From Bacteroides sp. (GTDB lineage: Bacteria; Bacteroidota; Bacteroidia; Bacteroidales; Muribaculaceae): 55,038 nt of DNA. The stretch spans positions 1 through 55,038 of the forward strand of contig JAAVDE010000021.1 of NCBI GenBank assembly GCA_014801955.1, read 5' to 3'. The notes beneath the pieces are model-generated. The model did no database searches. It worked only from the letters and a program-made list of their open reading frames with translations, and was not told the DNA's origin. The translations under genes were made by a program, and so were the position numbers. Below are positions 24,682 through 33,864 of this stretch, in pieces (within the stretch, counting starts at the first letter, position 1; each line of letters begins with the position of its first letter).

Positions 24682-26015
24682 TTGATTATAGCGACGTTGA
24701 CGCAAAACTGGAAGAATATAGCAACGCTTTCGACGCGTATATGGAACGAGGCGAGATGCCTCAGTCGATTGATCCGGGCGACTGTCTTGCCCGTTATTTG
24801 CAGACCGTCATTGACAATAATCCCCAGGTCGACGGTTCCGACCCTCTATGGGTTGAGGTGATGAAAGAAGACCTGATCGCCTTCTTTGCAATCTTGCTGG
24901 AACAATTCAGGGCGCTCCAACTCGAGGCCATGAAGGAGCTGGGACTGATTGAGCGGTTCAAGACAGCTCCAATTGAGGAAAAGCGAATGCTCTGGCAAGA
25001 AGTGTCTGACACGATTGAGTCGCAATATTCCAAGTATGAAGTTAATCTTTCGGGATATTCGGCTCAGTTTCAGACCCACGACAAAGAGGCAGTATTCTCC
25101 GCACTGACGAGCGATTGGGAAAACGCATGTCGGCGAAAGCTTGACCAAAAGGAACACATGGTTCTGGACCGCTCCAAACTGCGGTTTGAACAAATCTGTC
25201 AGGACTCGGGAACTAAAGATTATGAAGACCGAAAGAAGCTAAACAAATACATCTACCGCCACCCGCAATTGAAGGAGATTGTTGATCTGATCGGTCGCGA
25301 AAAAGATCCGTCGAAAGAAGAAAAAGACACGGTTATTTACCGCTTCATGCCAACTTCCGTTGCTAAAAATAGTTCAGTTGAAGAACTCGACAGAGTGGAA
25401 TCGGGCAACAATCTGGAGCGGGTCCTGCCGGTTGAGTTGTCAATGCCTGAAGATTTGTTTTTCAAGAGATATGCAACGAAGGAGCTGCAACAATTTTCCG
25501 GCCCGGGCAAAGATAAGCCGAAAAAGATTAAAGAGCAACGCAAGGACCCGCGTCTGACAAAAGGTCCTATCATCGTTGCAATAGACACCAGCGACTCCAT
25601 GTTGGGACAACCGCAGAAAATAGCCTTCTCACTCCTGAAACAGCTGCTCGGCATGGCCAAGAAGCAGAAGCGTTCCTGCTTTCTAATCACCTTCTCTGTC
25701 AGATCGAAGTCCATTGACCTGGCTAAACCGCGAAACTGGGGTAAGGTCGACAAGTTTCTGGAGCAGAGCTTCTGTGGCGGCACGGACGGAGAGCAAATGT
25801 TGGCCGAGTCAATCCGGGTTCTGCAGCAGGGCACTTACGAGATGGCCGACGTCCTCATAATATCAGACTTCCTATTCCCTGTGCCCGCGAAAGAAACGCA
25901 AGATAAAATTGACACGGAGAAAGCTCTCGGTACTCGCTTCTACGGCCTTAGAATCGGCCAATACGGCTCGAAAGAGTATGAGAGCAAAATCCTGGATAAA
26001 ATGTGGACTATATGA
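24678..26015 (+). CDS. ViaA-like VWA domain protein
   Basis: 445 aa. The N-terminal ~280 residues are helical and poorly conserved, with charged segments (KKIKEQRKDPR just before the VWA). The VWA domain (about 297-440) starts IIVAIDTSDSMLG with the full MIDAS motif D303-T-S-D-S307. Thr and Asp of the site follow in SFCGGTDGEQML and VLIISDFLFP. This is the partner of MoxR/RavA ATPases. Its start overlaps the ATPase stop (ATGA). It ends 4 nt before the convergent imelysin-like gene. Confidence 0.9.
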   Translation: MIDYSDVDAKLEEYSNAFDAYMERGEMPQSIDPGDCLARYLQTVIDNNPQVDGSDPLWVEVMKEDLIAFFAILLEQFRALQLEAMKELGLIERFKTAPIEEKRMLWQEVSDTIESQYSKYEVNLSGYSAQFQTHDKEAVFSALTSDWENACRRKLDQKEHMVLDRSKLRFEQICQDSGTKDYEDRKKLNKYIYRHPQLKEIVDLIGREKDPSKEEKDTVIYRFMPTSVAKNSSVEELDRVESGNNLERVLPVELSMPEDLFFKRYATKELQQFSGPGKDKPKKIKEQRKDPRLTKGPIIVAIDTSDSMLGQPQKIAFSLLKQLLGMAKKQKRSCFLITFSVRSKSIDLAKPRNWGKVDKFLEQSFCGGTDGEQMLAESIRVLQQGTYEMADVLIISDFLFPVPAKETQDKIDTEKALGTRFYGLRIGQYGSKEYESKILDKMWTI

Positions 26016-26019
26016 GGGG

Positions 26020-26883
26020 TTAGAGGGTGTAGGCGGCGGTGAGGGAGAGGGCGGCGCGGGCTTGAGTCCAGGCTTGGTTGAAGGCGGCGAAGGTGGTGTC
26101 GCCGGGGTTGGCGGCGAGGGCGCGCGCAAGGTCGGCAAGATTGGATGCGGCCGGAGCGAGCCGGCGATAGGTCGGGAGAACTACGTCGTCGACATAGGTA
26201 GCCACAATGGCTTCGCTGTCGGCCGCGGAAACGCCGGCGAGGATGGGTTTGAGTGCGGCGAGGCTCGCGGCAAGTTCGGAGGCCGAGGTGCGGGCCGCAT
26301 CCGACAGTTGCGTGCCTTCGCCCGATTGCTGAACGGCCTGAAGGGTGGTTCCGATGAGCCGGCGAACTTTTGCGTCGGCCTCGGGGTTGATTGCGGCAAC
26401 CGTGGCGGCAAGGGAGCCGGTGACTGCTTCGCCGGTCAGAGAGCCGAAGTAGACGTTGCGGATGGAGAGGACGTTGCCGGCATAGTCGCTGACGGAGTGG
26501 AGGCCGAACCAGATTTCAACTCCCGCAACGGCTTGCATTCCGTAGCCACCCACGAGGAGGGCCATCGGGTCGTCGACGCGTCCGGTGGAGATGGTTTGGG
26601 CCGTGAGGGTGCAGCCGTCGATAATTTTTTGAACGGATTCCTCAGCCTCGCGGGCTTTGAATTCGTCGGCCACGGTGGTTTCCCAGTTTTCGAGCAGCGC
26701 CGCAGCGCGTTTTTCAACGCCTTCGGCGAGCCGGGCAACATAGGCGCTCCATTTTTCGGGATTCTCAATGGTGATTTTAATGGAACCGTCGGAAAGAGTC
26801 AGCGACCGGGAGGGTTCATCGTTGTTGGAGCATGCGGCGAGGCCAAGGAGTGCGACGCCGGCCAGTAGTATTTTCTTGAACAT
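26020..26883 (-). CDS. imelysin-like lipoprotein, circularly permuted type
   Basis: 287 aa with a lipobox ending LAAC (Cys18). Motifs of the imelysin (M75) superfamily appear in swapped order. The usual C-terminal block SVSDYAGNVLSIRNVYFGS is at 130-148. The usual N-terminal block VDDVVLPTYRRLA is at 231-243, followed by AWTQAR at 271-276. Bacteroides ovatus imelysin-like proteins are known to be circularly permuted, and this one fits. The protein ends where classical members go on to the SEAFLFG segment. Role is believed to be in iron uptake at the cell surface, not proteolysis. It follows a 50-codon ORF by 7 nt on the same strand. Confidence 0.8.
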   Translation of the reverse strand: MFKKILLAGVALLGLAACSNNDEPSRSLTLSDGSIKITIENPEKWSAYVARLAEGVEKRAAALLENWETTVADEFKAREAEESVQKIIDGCTLTAQTISTGRVDDPMALLVGGYGMQAVAGVEIWFGLHSVSDYAGNVLSIRNVYFGSLTGEAVTGSLAATVAAINPEADAKVRRLIGTTLQAVQQSGEGTQLSDAARTSASELAASLAALKPILAGVSAADSEAIVATYVDDVVLPTYRRLAPAASNLADLARALAANPGDTTFAAFNQAWTQARAALSLTAAYTL

Positions 26884-26890
26884 AGGAGGA

Positions 26891-27043
26891 TTAGCGGCAG
26901 TTGATTACACAGGCCATTACGCGTCGACGCTGCCAGGCGGGAACGGCAACAGGCTCGGCGGCATAGCGGGATTCTTCGATTGAGATTATTCGGGAGCCGG
27001 AATCGGCAACGGTTAGGGGCATGAATACAGAACGCTTAATCAT
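26891..27043 (-). CDS. small ORF (50 aa) upstream of the imelysin-like gene
   Basis: ATG at 27043 to TAA at 26891. Its stop runs into TCCTCC-TATG, so only 7 nt separate it from the start of the lipoprotein gene. The product starts MIKRSVFMPL and ends RRRVMACVINCR, with basic ends, an acidic centre (SIEESRY) and two Cys. There is no signal peptide or known domain. Codon use resembles real genes here (GCC, GTT, CGC, ATC). It may be a small protein or a leader peptide. I do not recognise a family. Confidence 0.45.
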   Translation of the reverse strand: MIKRSVFMPLTVADSGSRIISIEESRYAAEPVAVPAWQRRRVMACVINCR

Positions 27044-27151
27044 AATGCAATTAATGTTAAATTTTATCATCTTGTTTTAACAACAATGCCACCAACGGAA
27101 TTGTTCGGCATTATTTTGCGGCACTATTGGAATAGTTTGCGATATTTTCGC

Positions 27152-27159
27152 TAACTTTG
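27152..27159 (+). promoter_or_regulatory. -7 box TAACTTTG for the aldo/keto reductase
   Basis: Plus-strand element after GATATTTTCGC, a T-rich spacer, and about 30 nt before ATG 27190. Confidence 0.72.
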
Positions 27160-27189
27160 CACTATATTCTACGACCAATAGCAACAGCT

Positions 27190-28206
27190 ATGATTAATCC
27201 TCCCTACAACGCATCGGAAAGCCGCTACGACGGCACTATGACATATGAGCGCTGCGGCAGAAGCGGACTGCTGCTCCCCCGCATTTCATTGGGACTATGG
27301 CAGAACTTCGGCGACGTGAATCCGCTGGCCACGAGCCGCGACATGCTTCATTTCGCTTTTGACCACGGCATTACCTGCTTCGACCTGGCCAACAACTACG
27401 GCCCGTCCTACGGGTCGGCAGAGGAGACGTTTGGCCTGATAATGAAGAAGTCGTTTGCTCCATATCGCGACGAAATGGTCATTACGACCAAGGCAGGCCA
27501 CGACATGTGGCCCGGCCCGTATGGCGACCGGGGTTCGCGCAAGTATCTGATGGCGTCGCTCGACCAGAGTCTGCGGCGGATGAATCTCGACTACATTGAT
27601 ATTTTCTATAGCCATCGGTTCGATCCCGAGACTCCGATGGAAGAAACCTTGCAGGCGCTAGTCGACATTGTGCGCCGCGGCAAGGCGCTCTATGTCGGCA
27701 TTTCCAAATGGCCGTTTGAAGCGGCTCAGTTCGCCTACGACTATTTGAAAGCCCACGACACGCCCTGCCTTATCTATCAGGGGCGCTACAACATGATCGA
27801 CCGCAAGGTCGAGGAAAGCGGCATCCTCGGGCAGGCGGCCGACAACGGGGTAGGATTCACGGCTTTTTCGCCGCTGGAACAGGGCATTCTGACCGCCCGC
27901 TACCTCGACGGTATTCCCGAAGGTTCGCGAGCAACAAAGAACCGCTTCCTGACCGCAGACCGCATAACCCCCGAACTGGTCAGCCGGATTCGGCAGCTCA
28001 ATGAAATCGCGGCGCAGCGCGGCCAATCATTGGCCCAGATGGCTCTTTCCTGGCTGCTGAAAGACTCCCGGGTAACCTCCGTTATTATCGGCAGCAGCTC
28101 CGTTGGCCAGCTTTCCGACAGCCTCGGCTGCCTGCGCAATCTCTCGTTCAGCTCCGATGAACTATCGGCAATAAACGATATTCTTCTGCCTCAGAAGCCG
28201 GAGTAA
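27190..28206 (+). CDS. aldo/keto reductase (YghZ-like)
   Basis: 338 aa from ATG 27190; the ATG at 27238 is an alternative. TIM-barrel NAD(P)H reductase. Catalytic tetrad residues: Asp in CFDLANNYG with Tyr following, Lys in VITTKAGHDMW, and His in IFYSHRFDPE. The GPSYGSAEETFG and WPGPYGDRGSRKYL loops are characteristic of the L-glyceraldehyde-3-phosphate reductase/YghZ group. It likely reduces small aldehydes such as methylglyoxal. It is 11 nt upstream of tamL on the same strand. Confidence 0.92.
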   Translation: MINPPYNASESRYDGTMTYERCGRSGLLLPRISLGLWQNFGDVNPLATSRDMLHFAFDHGITCFDLANNYGPSYGSAEETFGLIMKKSFAPYRDEMVITTKAGHDMWPGPYGDRGSRKYLMASLDQSLRRMNLDYIDIFYSHRFDPETPMEETLQALVDIVRRGKALYVGISKWPFEAAQFAYDYLKAHDTPCLIYQGRYNMIDRKVEESGILGQAADNGVGFTAFSPLEQGILTARYLDGIPEGSRATKNRFLTADRITPELVSRIRQLNEIAAQRGQSLAQMALSWLLKDSRVTSVIIGSSSVGQLSDSLGCLRNLSFSSDELSAINDILLPQKPE

Positions 28207-28217
28207 CGACCGATTTG

Positions 28218-30524
28218 ATGGCGAAGCGAGTGTTGATCGGGCTGATGGTTGCCGTTGCCGTAGTGGCAACGGCGCTGACGTCATGTTCATCTACCAAGCA
28301 TGTTCCCGAAGGGGAATATCTGCTCGACCACTCCCGCATCGTTATCTGCGACTCCGCGTCGGAACTCCGCCCCGCCGATTTCACCAACTACCTGCGCCAG
28401 AAGCCCAACGCACGCACCCTGGGCCTATTTCGGCTGCGGCTACACACCTATTCGCTCTCGGGCCGCGACTCAACGCGCTGGTATAACCGCTGGCTGCGCC
28501 GCCTGGGCGAGCCGCCGGCGATTTTCTCGCAGGAGCTGACCGATGCCTCTACGCGCCAGCTGCGCCAGGCGCTCATCAATAAAGGCTACATGCACTCGAC
28601 GGCAACGGTCGATACCCTCCGCCGCGGCCCGAAAAAAGTTGACGTTACCTATAGGATTTCGGCCGGCGAGCCCCATCGGCTCCGCTCGGTTCGGGTTGAG
28701 TGTCAGGACTCGCTGGTTGGAACGTTCGTTGCCCGCTCATGGGGCGAAACTATGCTTCGCCCGGGCGAGAATCTCGACATGACCCTGCTCGACGGAGAAC
28801 GCACGCGCATTGTCAGCGACCTGCAAACCAAAGGCTACTACGGCTTTGCGAAGGACCGCATCGTTTTTACGGCCGACACGGTCAGCGGCTCCGGCAACGT
28901 TGACCTGACCCTGAGCGTTTTAGGCCGCAACCACCGCCGCTTCACCATTCGCCGCGTAATTTTCCAACCCGACTACTCCCCCACCCTGACGCCCGACCGG
29001 GCCGCGCTGTTCGACACTATCCCCTACGGCAACATCTACATCATAACCGACCCCGCCGACCCCAAAACATACATTGCCCCTAAAGTGCTGGAAAGCAGCA
29101 ACTGGATTACTCCCGGAGCGCCCTATAACGCCTCGGAGTTCAACCACACCTACGAGTCGCTGGCCCGGCTGGGTATCGTGCGCTCAACCTCAGTTGCGCT
29201 GGAACCTGCCGGCGACGAGGAGCTCGACGCCGTTGTCAGACTGTCGCGCAATCCGCTCCAAGGAGTCAGCATTGAGCTCGAGGGCACCAACTCCGAGGGC
29301 GATTTGGGTGCCGGAGTGGGCGTCACCTACCAGCACCGCAACCTTTTTCACGGCTCGGAAACGCTGACGGTCAAGGCCCGCGGCTCCTACGAAAGCCTGT
29401 CGGGCAACCTCGAGGGGCTCATCAACAACCACTACACCGAAGGCGCAGCCGAAATCGCCCTGTCGTTTCCGAAGCTCCTGGCTCCGCTGCTGTCGCGCAA
29501 CTATAAGCGCAAAATGCTCGCCTCGACCGAGGTCGACATCAACGGCAACTACCAGGAGAGGCCGGAATATACACGCGTCATCGCCGGAGCGGCCTGGAAA
29601 TACAAATGGAACAACCGAAGCAACACCAACCGACGCGTTTTCGACTTCCTCGACGTGAGCTACGTTTTTCTACCCCGCTCGACCATTAACTTTCTCGACG
29701 ACGTTGCCGGCGGCAATCCGCTGCTGCGCTACTCCTATGAGAATCACTTCATCATGCGCATGGGCTACTCGGCATTCCTGACCAACAAGCGAACCTTGAC
29801 ACCGCTGCCCGGAGTGCGCACTCCGGCTCAGCAGCGCCTGATATGGACGTTCCGGGGGTCGGTCGAAGTTGCCGGCAACCTGCTCTATGCGATTTCAAAC
29901 CTGGTTGGACAACGTAAGAGCGACGGCGCATATAAAATCTTCGGCACCCAGTATGCCCAATACGCCAAAGGCGAAGCCGACTATGCGGTGACGCGCCGCC
30001 TGTCTGCTCGCGCATCGCTGGCTTTCCGCGCAGGCGCCGGCCTGGCGGTGCCCTATGGCAACTCGTCGATGGTTCCGTTTGAAAAGCGCTTCTATGCCGG
30101 CGGCGCCAATAGCGTTCGCGGCTGGGGAGTGCGCACTCTCGGCCCGGGGCGCTACAATGCGCAAAACACCGTCAGCAACTTCATCAACCAGTGTGGCGAC
30201 ATTCGCCTCGACCTCAACCTGGAGGCTCGCCTGAAGCTCTTTTGGGTGCTCGAGGGCGCCGCGTTTATCGACGGCGGCAACGTCTGGACCATCCGCAACT
30301 ACGAAAACCAACCGGGCGGCCTGTTTAAGTTCAACACCTTTTATAAAGAGCTGGCCTGGGGCTACGGCGTTGGCCTGCGAATGGACTTCACCTATTTTCT
30401 GCTGCGCCTCGACCTGGGCCTGAAAGCCTACAATCCGGCAATGGACAGCCGGCGCTGGCCGCTGACCCGGCCTAACTGGCATCGCGACGCAACGCTTCAC
30501 TTCTCTGTTGGCTATCCCTTTTAA
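28218..30524 (+). CDS. tamL: Omp85-family outer-membrane lipoprotein (TamL type)
   Basis: 768 aa from ATG 28218 (an adjacent TTG at 28215 is less likely). The lipoprotein signal ends ALTSC (Cys23), which distinguishes Bacteroidota TamL from TamA. POTRA-like segments follow (about 40-320; ALINKGYMHSTATVDT, LQTKGYYGFAKDRI). A C-terminal beta barrel (about 350-768) has the FYAGGANSVRGWGVRTLGPG segment that in Omp85 proteins forms the VRGW loop, and ends in GYPF. It should assemble or insert outer-membrane proteins, normally with TamB, which is not in this window. Confidence 0.9.
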   Translation: MAKRVLIGLMVAVAVVATALTSCSSTKHVPEGEYLLDHSRIVICDSASELRPADFTNYLRQKPNARTLGLFRLRLHTYSLSGRDSTRWYNRWLRRLGEPPAIFSQELTDASTRQLRQALINKGYMHSTATVDTLRRGPKKVDVTYRISAGEPHRLRSVRVECQDSLVGTFVARSWGETMLRPGENLDMTLLDGERTRIVSDLQTKGYYGFAKDRIVFTADTVSGSGNVDLTLSVLGRNHRRFTIRRVIFQPDYSPTLTPDRAALFDTIPYGNIYIITDPADPKTYIAPKVLESSNWITPGAPYNASEFNHTYESLARLGIVRSTSVALEPAGDEELDAVVRLSRNPLQGVSIELEGTNSEGDLGAGVGVTYQHRNLFHGSETLTVKARGSYESLSGNLEGLINNHYTEGAAEIALSFPKLLAPLLSRNYKRKMLASTEVDINGNYQERPEYTRVIAGAAWKYKWNNRSNTNRRVFDFLDVSYVFLPRSTINFLDDVAGGNPLLRYSYENHFIMRMGYSAFLTNKRTLTPLPGVRTPAQQRLIWTFRGSVEVAGNLLYAISNLVGQRKSDGAYKIFGTQYAQYAKGEADYAVTRRLSARASLAFRAGAGLAVPYGNSSMVPFEKRFYAGGANSVRGWGVRTLGPGRYNAQNTVSNFINQCGDIRLDLNLEARLKLFWVLEGAAFIDGGNVWTIRNYENQPGGLFKFNTFYKELAWGYGVGLRMDFTYFLLRLDLGLKAYNPAMDSRRWPLTRPNWHRDATLHFSVGYPF

Positions 30525-30528
30525 CGCA

Positions 30529-31203
30529 ATGAAAAAACTCGCTATCTTCGACCTCGACGGCACCCTGCTCAACACTATCGACGACCTGGGCCACGCCGCA
30601 AACCACGCGCTCGAAAAATCGGGCTACCCCACCCACGACATCGACTCCTATCGCTTCTACGTCGGCAACGGCGTTGGCCGCCTGCTCGAACGCGTTCTGC
30701 CTCCCGACCACCGCACGCCCGAAAAGGTTGCCCGCCTGCGCGAAATCTTTCAGGAATACTACGACCGCCACCTCTGGGACCACACGCGCCCCTATCCAGG
30801 AATCGAGGAGCTGCTGACCGAACTGACCGCCCGCGGCGTCAGGCTGGCCGTTGCCTCCAATAAATACCAGTCGGCAACGTCGGCGCTGGTGGCCCACTTT
30901 TTTCCGCGCCTGCCGTTCGACGCCGTCCACGGCATGCGCCCCGACATTCCGGCCAAGCCCGACCCGTCGATTGTGTTCAACGTTTTGACCGACGTTCCAA
31001 CGCCGAAGGCCGACGTTATCTACATCGGCGACAGCGGCGTTGACATGGAAACCGCCCGCCGCGCCTGCGTCGAGAGCGTCGGCGTTACCTGGGGCTTCCG
31101 TCCGGTCAGCGAATTGCGCCAATTTCTTGCCGAACACATTATAACCGACCCGGCCGACCTGCTGCCTCTGATCGACGACCGTCGCAACCTCCACAGGAGC
31201 TGA
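30529..31203 (+). CDS. HAD-superfamily phosphatase (phosphoglycolate phosphatase-like)
   Basis: 224 aa from ATG 30529, 4 nt after the tamL stop. HAD motif [13 protein letters not shown]; motif [10 protein letters not shown]; motif III Lys in AKPDPSIV; motif [15 protein letters not shown]. The cap and length match Gph-type enzymes. Substrate is probably a small phosphoester; 2-phosphoglycolate is the family default, not shown here. Confidence 0.9.
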   Translation: MKKLAIFDLDGTLLNTIDDLGHAANHALEKSGYPTHDIDSYRFYVGNGVGRLLERVLPPDHRTPEKVARLREIFQEYYDRHLWDHTRPYPGIEELLTELTARGVRLAVASNKYQSATSALVAHFFPRLPFDAVHGMRPDIPAKPDPSIVFNVLTDVPTPKADVIYIGDSGVDMETARRACVESVGVTWGFRPVSELRQFLAEHIITDPADLLPLIDDRRNLHRS

Positions 31204-31250
31204 CGCGCACCGCCCGAAAATTTCAGTTTGGCGGTTTGGAAAAATTTTCG

Positions 31251-31258
31251 TATCTTTG
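31251..31258 (+). promoter_or_regulatory. -7 box TATCTTTG for aspS
   Basis: Matches TAnnTTTG; TTTGG 15-20 nt upstream could serve as -33. It sits 36 nt before the aspS ATG. Confidence 0.65.
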
Positions 31259-31294
31259 CTGGCTGAAAACGAACCAACGCATCACGTTAAATCT

Positions 31295-33058
31295 ATGTAT
31301 AGAACCAATACCTGCGGCGAACTCCGCATTGAGAATGTTGGTCAGGAAGTGACCCTGGCCGGATGGGTGCAGCGCATCCGAAAAATGGGCGGCATGACCT
31401 TCGTTGACCTCCGCGACCGCTACGGCCTGACCCAGGTGGTCTTCAACGTTGAAAACGACGCAGCCCTCTGCGAAGCTGCCAACCACCTTGGCCGCGAATA
31501 CGTTATCCAGGTAACCGGCAAGGTTGCCGAACGCACCGCCAAGAACCCGAACCTGCCCACCGGCGACATTGAAATCATTGCAACCTCGCTCAAGGAGCTG
31601 AACCCCTCGCTGACTCCCCCGTTCACCATCGAAGAGGAGAGCGACGGCGGCGACGACCTGCGCATGCGCTACCGCTACCTTGACCTGCGCCGTCCCAACG
31701 TGCGTGCAAACCTTGAGCTGCGCCACAAAATGACCATGGCCGTCCGCTCCTATCTCGACTCCAAAGGCTTCCTCGAAATCGAAACGCCGATGCTCGTTGG
31801 CTCGACCCCCGAAGGCGCTCGCGACTTCGTTGTGCCCTCGCGAATGAATCCCGGCCAGTTCTATGCCCTGCCCCAGTCGCCCCAAACGCTGAAGCAGCTC
31901 CTGATGGTCAGCGGCATGGACCGTTACTTCCAGATTGTTAAGTGTTTCCGCGACGAAGACCTGCGCGCCGACCGTCAGCCCGAGTTCACTCAGATTGACT
32001 GCGAAATGAGCTTCGTTGAGCAGGAAGACGTTATCAGCCTCTTCGAAGGCATGGCCAAATACCTGTTCAAGGAAATCCGCGGCGTTGAACTGACCGAAGC
32101 ATTCCCCCGCATGAGCTGGGCCGACGCAATGAAATATTATGGCTCCGACAAGCCCGACACCCGCTTCGACATGAAGTTCGTTGAGCTCGACGGCATTCTG
32201 AAAGGCCACGGCTTCAGCGTGTTCGACAACGCTGCCTACATCGGCGGCATCTGCGCCAAGGGAGCCGCAAGCTACACGCGCAAACAGCTCGACGCCCTGA
32301 CCGACTACGTCAAGCGCCCCCAAATCGGCGCCAAAGGCATGGTTTATGCCCGCGTTGAAGCCGACGGCAACGTGAAATCGTCGGTCGACAAGTTCTACAC
32401 CCAGGAAACCCTCCGCGAAATGGCCTCGGCCATGAACGCCGAGCCCGGCGACCTGATTCTGATTCTGTCGGGCGACGACGTTAATAAAACCCGCAAGCAA
32501 CTCTGCGAATTGCGCCTTGAAATGGGCCGTCAGCTCGGTCTGCGCGACAAAAACAAGTTCTCTTGCCTCTGGGTCGTTGACTTCCCGATGTTTGAGTGGA
32601 GCGACGAGGAGCAGCGCCTCATGGCCATGCACCACCCCTTCACCCACCCCAAGGACGAGGACATTCCGCTGCTCGACAGCGACCCCGCAGCAGTGCGCGC
32701 CGATGCCTACGACATGGTTATCAATGGCGTTGAAGTCGGCGGCGGCTCAATCCGAATCCACGACAGCGGCCTGCAGGCCAAAATGTTTGAAATTCTCGGC
32801 TTCACCCCCGAAAAGGCTCAGGAGCAGTTCGGCTTCCTGATGAATGCCTTCAAGTTCGGCGCTCCGCCCCACGGCGGCCTGGCCTATGGTCTCGACCGCT
32901 GGGTCAGCCTCTTCGCCGGCCTCGACAGCATCCGCGACTGCATCGCCTTCCCGAAAAACAATTCGGGCCGCGACGTTATGCTCGATGCCCCTGCCGCGCT
33001 CGACCAGAAGCAGCTCGATGAACTCAACCTCGCACTGAACCTACCCTCAGCCGAATGA
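31295..33058 (+). CDS. aspS: aspartyl-tRNA synthetase
   Basis: 587 aa from ATG 31295, the usual bacterial length. N-terminal OB fold ([37 protein letters not shown]), class II motif 2 in [26 protein letters not shown] insertion (about 290-410), and motif 3 in [14 protein letters not shown]. It charges tRNA-Asp. Coupled to the nif3-like gene by a 4-nt overlap. Confidence 0.97.
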   Translation: MYRTNTCGELRIENVGQEVTLAGWVQRIRKMGGMTFVDLRDRYGLTQVVFNVENDAALCEAANHLGREYVIQVTGKVAERTAKNPNLPTGDIEIIATSLKELNPSLTPPFTIEEESDGGDDLRMRYRYLDLRRPNVRANLELRHKMTMAVRSYLDSKGFLEIETPMLVGSTPEGARDFVVPSRMNPGQFYALPQSPQTLKQLLMVSGMDRYFQIVKCFRDEDLRADRQPEFTQIDCEMSFVEQEDVISLFEGMAKYLFKEIRGVELTEAFPRMSWADAMKYYGSDKPDTRFDMKFVELDGILKGHGFSVFDNAAYIGGICAKGAASYTRKQLDALTDYVKRPQIGAKGMVYARVEADGNVKSSVDKFYTQETLREMASAMNAEPGDLILILSGDDVNKTRKQLCELRLEMGRQLGLRDKNKFSCLWVVDFPMFEWSDEEQRLMAMHHPFTHPKDEDIPLLDSDPAAVRADAYDMVINGVEVGGGSIRIHDSGLQAKMFEILGFTPEKAQEQFGFLMNAFKFGAPPHGGLAYGLDRWVSLFAGLDSIRDCIAFPKNNSGRDVMLDAPAALDQKQLDELNLALNLPSAE

Positions 33059-33846
33059 GCAATCAACCGACGATAGGTCAAATCATTGCCGCCATTGAGG
33101 AGGCTGCGTCCCGCTCGCTCCAGGAGCAGTGGGACAACAGCGGCCTGCTCGTTGGCTCGCCCGCCGGCGCCTGCCGCGGCGTTATGCTCTGCCTTGACGT
33201 AACGCCCGGAGTCATTGACCAGGCGCGCGAAAAGGGATGTAACCTCGTCATTGCCCACCACCCGCTGATTTTCAAAGGAATAAAAGTCGTTAACGACGAA
33301 ACGGTTCAGGGACGCGCGCTAATCGACGCCATTCGCGCCGACATTGCCGTTTACTGCGCCCACACGTCGCTCGACAACGCTCCCGCCCCCTATGGCGTCA
33401 GCTGCGAAATGGCCCGCCTGCTCGGCGCCGAAGTGTCGGCGACCCTGTCGCCCTCGGGCACCGGCGTCATTGCCCGCCTGCCGCAACCGATGGAAGCCGA
33501 GGAGTTTGCCCGTGCCTGCCGCCGGGTTTTCGAAGCCGACCACTTGCGTCATTCCCCCTTTGCCGCAGCTCCTGCCGGACAGATTGAAACCGTTGCACTT
33601 GGAAGCGGCGCCTGCGGATTTCTCATTCCCGACGCCATAGCCGCCGGAGCGCAGGCAATCGTAACCTCCGACGTTCGCTATCACGACTTTTTAGACTACG
33701 GCGGGCGCATTTTAATCGTTGACCTGACACATTTCGACACCGAAAAGTGCACAAAGGAGATTTTTAAGCGTATAATCTCGCAAAAAATTCCTAACTTTGC
33801 ACCCGTGTTTTGCGCCAGCGAAACCAACCCGATTGAATATATGTAA
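33055..33846 (+). CDS. Nif3-like dinuclear metal centre protein
   Basis: 263 aa, full length for the single-domain NIF3/DUF34 family. N-terminal [34 protein letters not shown] (two His metal ligands) and [10 protein letters not shown]-terminal [28 protein letters not shown] with His and Glu ligands. Family members are toroidal hexamers; some act as GTP cyclohydrolase-like or metal-handling proteins, but function is uncertain. It is followed by the zinc-ribbon gene, a pairing conserved in many bacteria. Confidence 0.93.
   Translation: MSNQPTIGQIIAAIEEAASRSLQEQWDNSGLLVGSPAGACRGVMLCLDVTPGVIDQAREKGCNLVIAHHPLIFKGIKVVNDETVQGRALIDAIRADIAVYCAHTSLDNAPAPYGVSCEMARLLGAEVSATLSPSGTGVIARLPQPMEAEEFARACRRVFEADHLRHSPFAAAPAGQIETVALGSGACGFLIPDAIAAGAQAIVTSDVRYHDFLDYGGRILIVDLTHFDTEKCTKEIFKRIISQKIPNFAPVFCASETNPIEYM
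33792..33799 (+). promoter_or_regulatory. -7 box TAACTTTG inside the end of the nif3-like gene
   Basis: Perfect box 47 nt before the nif3-like stop. The predicted start (~33804) gives a ~60-nt leader to the zinc-ribbon gene at 33865, so that gene can be transcribed alone. Confidence 0.65.
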
Positions 33847-33864
33847 GATATACCATAATAGCAG

